From NCBI GenBank assembly GCA_020310875.1, contig CM035406.1, positions 219,391,863-219,455,862 of the forward strand: a stretch of DNA of 64,000 bases, read 5' to 3'. The DNA comes from Ceratopteris richardii (lineage: Eukaryota > Streptophyta > Polypodiopsida > Polypodiales > Pteridaceae). This document shows, piece after piece, positions 62,944-64,000 of the stretch. The translations under genes and the position numbers were made by a program. Each line of letters begins with the position of its first letter. Position 1 is the stretch's first letter. A model generated the notes under the pieces. The model was not told the DNA's origin. It did not search any database and saw only the letters and a program-made list of their open reading frames with translations.

Positions 62944-63579
62944 TTAGAAGGAGATCATGGGAAATCCAAAATATCTGGCTATCTCAAGGTGATGCTTGCT
63001 GCCCCAGGAAAGGGCTGCGTAGAAGAAAAATCTGCCGCCCAGAAGTATATGCACCACCCAAGAGCGATTCACTGTCCTATGGATGTTTTCTACTGCAAAA
63101 ATAAGGGTGCCCCTTCCTCTTGCTGGAAGCATCCCAGACCACCCCATGCAAGAGGGCAAGAAGCATGTTAAGCTTGAGCCATCCTGGCTCCATGAGCTTT
63201 GATGGTTTTCTGCATGTTGCTTTGCCTTCTCCATACGAGCAGAGGATTCAATACCAATGTTAGGTCCTCCAGAATCCTCCCTGGTAGACAAGTCAAGACA
63301 CAGGTCATATTCACATACAACAAAAAGGCAGACATCAGACTCACCTCCCAACTGTAGAGTCAATACGGGATCATCCTTCGAGCCTGGAGCCTGCAGCCTG
63401 CAGCCAAGCAGGTAGCCACCTCCAAGGAACTTGTGTCTCATACCACCAGTTCCCCACCAATATGGGTGATTAGGCTCTGCCGAGGGGCCACGAGTCCAAG
63501 TGCCTCGTACAAGGAATGCATCACAAATGACTCTAGGTGTCCTATTTATAGACTCACTTTGATGAGGTGGCCTTTTCAC
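62944..63579 (-). CDS. Unidentified 211-codon reading frame (doubtful)
   Basis: An ATG frame of 211 codons with ordinary composition, including LQLGGESDVCLFVVCEYDLC and DLSTREDSGGPNIGIESS. No domain is recognised, and the opposite strand also carries short open frames. It could be a fragment of a host gene or chance. No splice or promoter signal supports it. Confidence 0.2.
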   Translation of the reverse strand: MKRPPHQSESINRTPRVICDAFLVRGTWTRGPSAEPNHPYWWGTGGMRHKFLGGGYLLGCRLQAPGSKDDPVLTLQLGGESDVCLFVVCEYDLCLDLSTREDSGGPNIGIESSARMEKAKQHAENHQSSWSQDGSSLTCFLPSCMGWSGMLPARGRGTLIFAVENIHRTVNRSWVVHILLGGRFFFYAALSWGSKHHLEIARYFGFPMISF

Positions 63580-63869
63580 ACTTGTCTGGACACTTTAAAG
63601 TACAGGTGCCCATCCAGATGTCTTTTGGGTTTGGGGACGTAACACAACATTTGGAGTGCTGTGACAACCTTCAAGCTTGAATGCCTATTCTTGGGGTGTT
63701 GAATGGATGCTTGGTACTGTGAACACTGCTCAATCTGAAATGGAAGAATATGGAAAAAACAAAAAAATGGAATAACCTAATCAATCATTTATAACCATTA
63801 GAAAAGCTGATTCATTATCCCTACATCTATCTGTGTGTGGCTATGTATATGTTTATAAGAATGTGAGCA

Positions 63870-63960
63870 TCCCTGTGTAGTCCAGCACACGTGGACTAGT
63901 GGAAATGCTTCAAATCTGGAACCCAAGGTCGTGGGCTCATGCCCTGTCAGACATGTTTGT
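63870..63960 (+). mobile_element. tRNA-derived SINE-like sequence
   Basis: CGTGGACTAGTGGAAATGC (A-box-like) and, about 30 bp later, AGGTCGTGGGCTCATGCCC (B-box-like) give an RNA polymerase III promoter layout. The 3' end and any duplication lie near the end of the window and were not resolved. Confidence 0.45.
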
Positions 63961-64000
63961 ATCCATACGAGTTAAATGAGGAATTGGAGAGAGGCAGCTC

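Noticed and set aside
62944..63579. Confident host gene
   Set aside because: The frame is open for 211 codons, but no domain, splice or promoter evidence was found; it is kept only as a doubtful entry.

Overview
The window is nuclear DNA of a land plant with a large, repeat-rich genome. Evidence for this: Ty3/gypsy and Ty1/copia retrotransposons, CACTA (En/Spm) transposons with a Tnp2-type transposase, tRNA-derived SINE-like sequences, long GA, CA/TG and ACAT microsatellites, and a plant-length NOG1 gene. The species cannot be fixed from the sequence; a fern or another plant with a very large genome would fit. The only gene that reads as an intact host gene is NOG1 (48454-50469, 671 codons, no intron, ATG inside GCCACCATGG). 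Nearly all other coding sequence is broken transposon.

Layout. 1-5570: the 3' part of Ty3/gypsy element A. About 5980-12154: a CACTA element (CACTA-1) with a SET-like reading frame and a decayed tnp2, followed by long CA/TG microsatellites and a recognisable right end. 12155-12990: gypsy integrase debris. 16194-44065: a Ty1/copia element (D), split by a 24.8-kb nested insertion. 44531-44750: an inverted copia-type LTR. 46697-46950: a nearly pure GA tract. 48454-50469: NOG1. 53570-54919: the 5' end of a minus-strand copia element with a SINE in its LTR. 54953-59970: a decayed plus-strand gypsy element (E). 62200-64000: hairpin, microsatellite, minisatellite and SINE-like sequence.

The nest at 16-44 kb has four levels, each supported by target-site duplications or reading continuity. 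Copia D is broken inside its protease by LTR retrotransposon F (16675-41490, minus strand, 428-bp LTRs, duplication CTGCC). F is broken by CACTA-2 (18353-39084, duplication TAC, terminal repeats matching at 26 of 30 positions). CACTA-2 is broken by gypsy element B (19895-34834, duplication ATAAT). By eye the LTR pairs are about 97% identical in F and about 98% in B, which agrees with this order. CACTA-2 shows no transposase. It carries captured fragments of two host genes: a DCD-domain gene, exons and introns included, and the C-terminal membrane region of an MCTP-type C2 protein. The pair is duplicated in tandem about 1 kb apart, and the last DCD exon is further amplified into an array of about 175-bp units.

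The most unusual system is the gypsy lineage seen twice, as B (nearly complete) and A (truncated). Its layout is gag with three zinc knuckles, a first retropepsin, RT-RNase H, two tandem copies of the integrase HHCC zinc-binding unit, the integrase core, a second retropepsin-like domain after integrase, and a very large third ORF (about 1,430 codons) that ends in a coiled coil and a C-terminal domain shared by A and B. A candidate 3' splice site lies just before the third ORF in B. I know of no described element with this combination, but I could not search databases.
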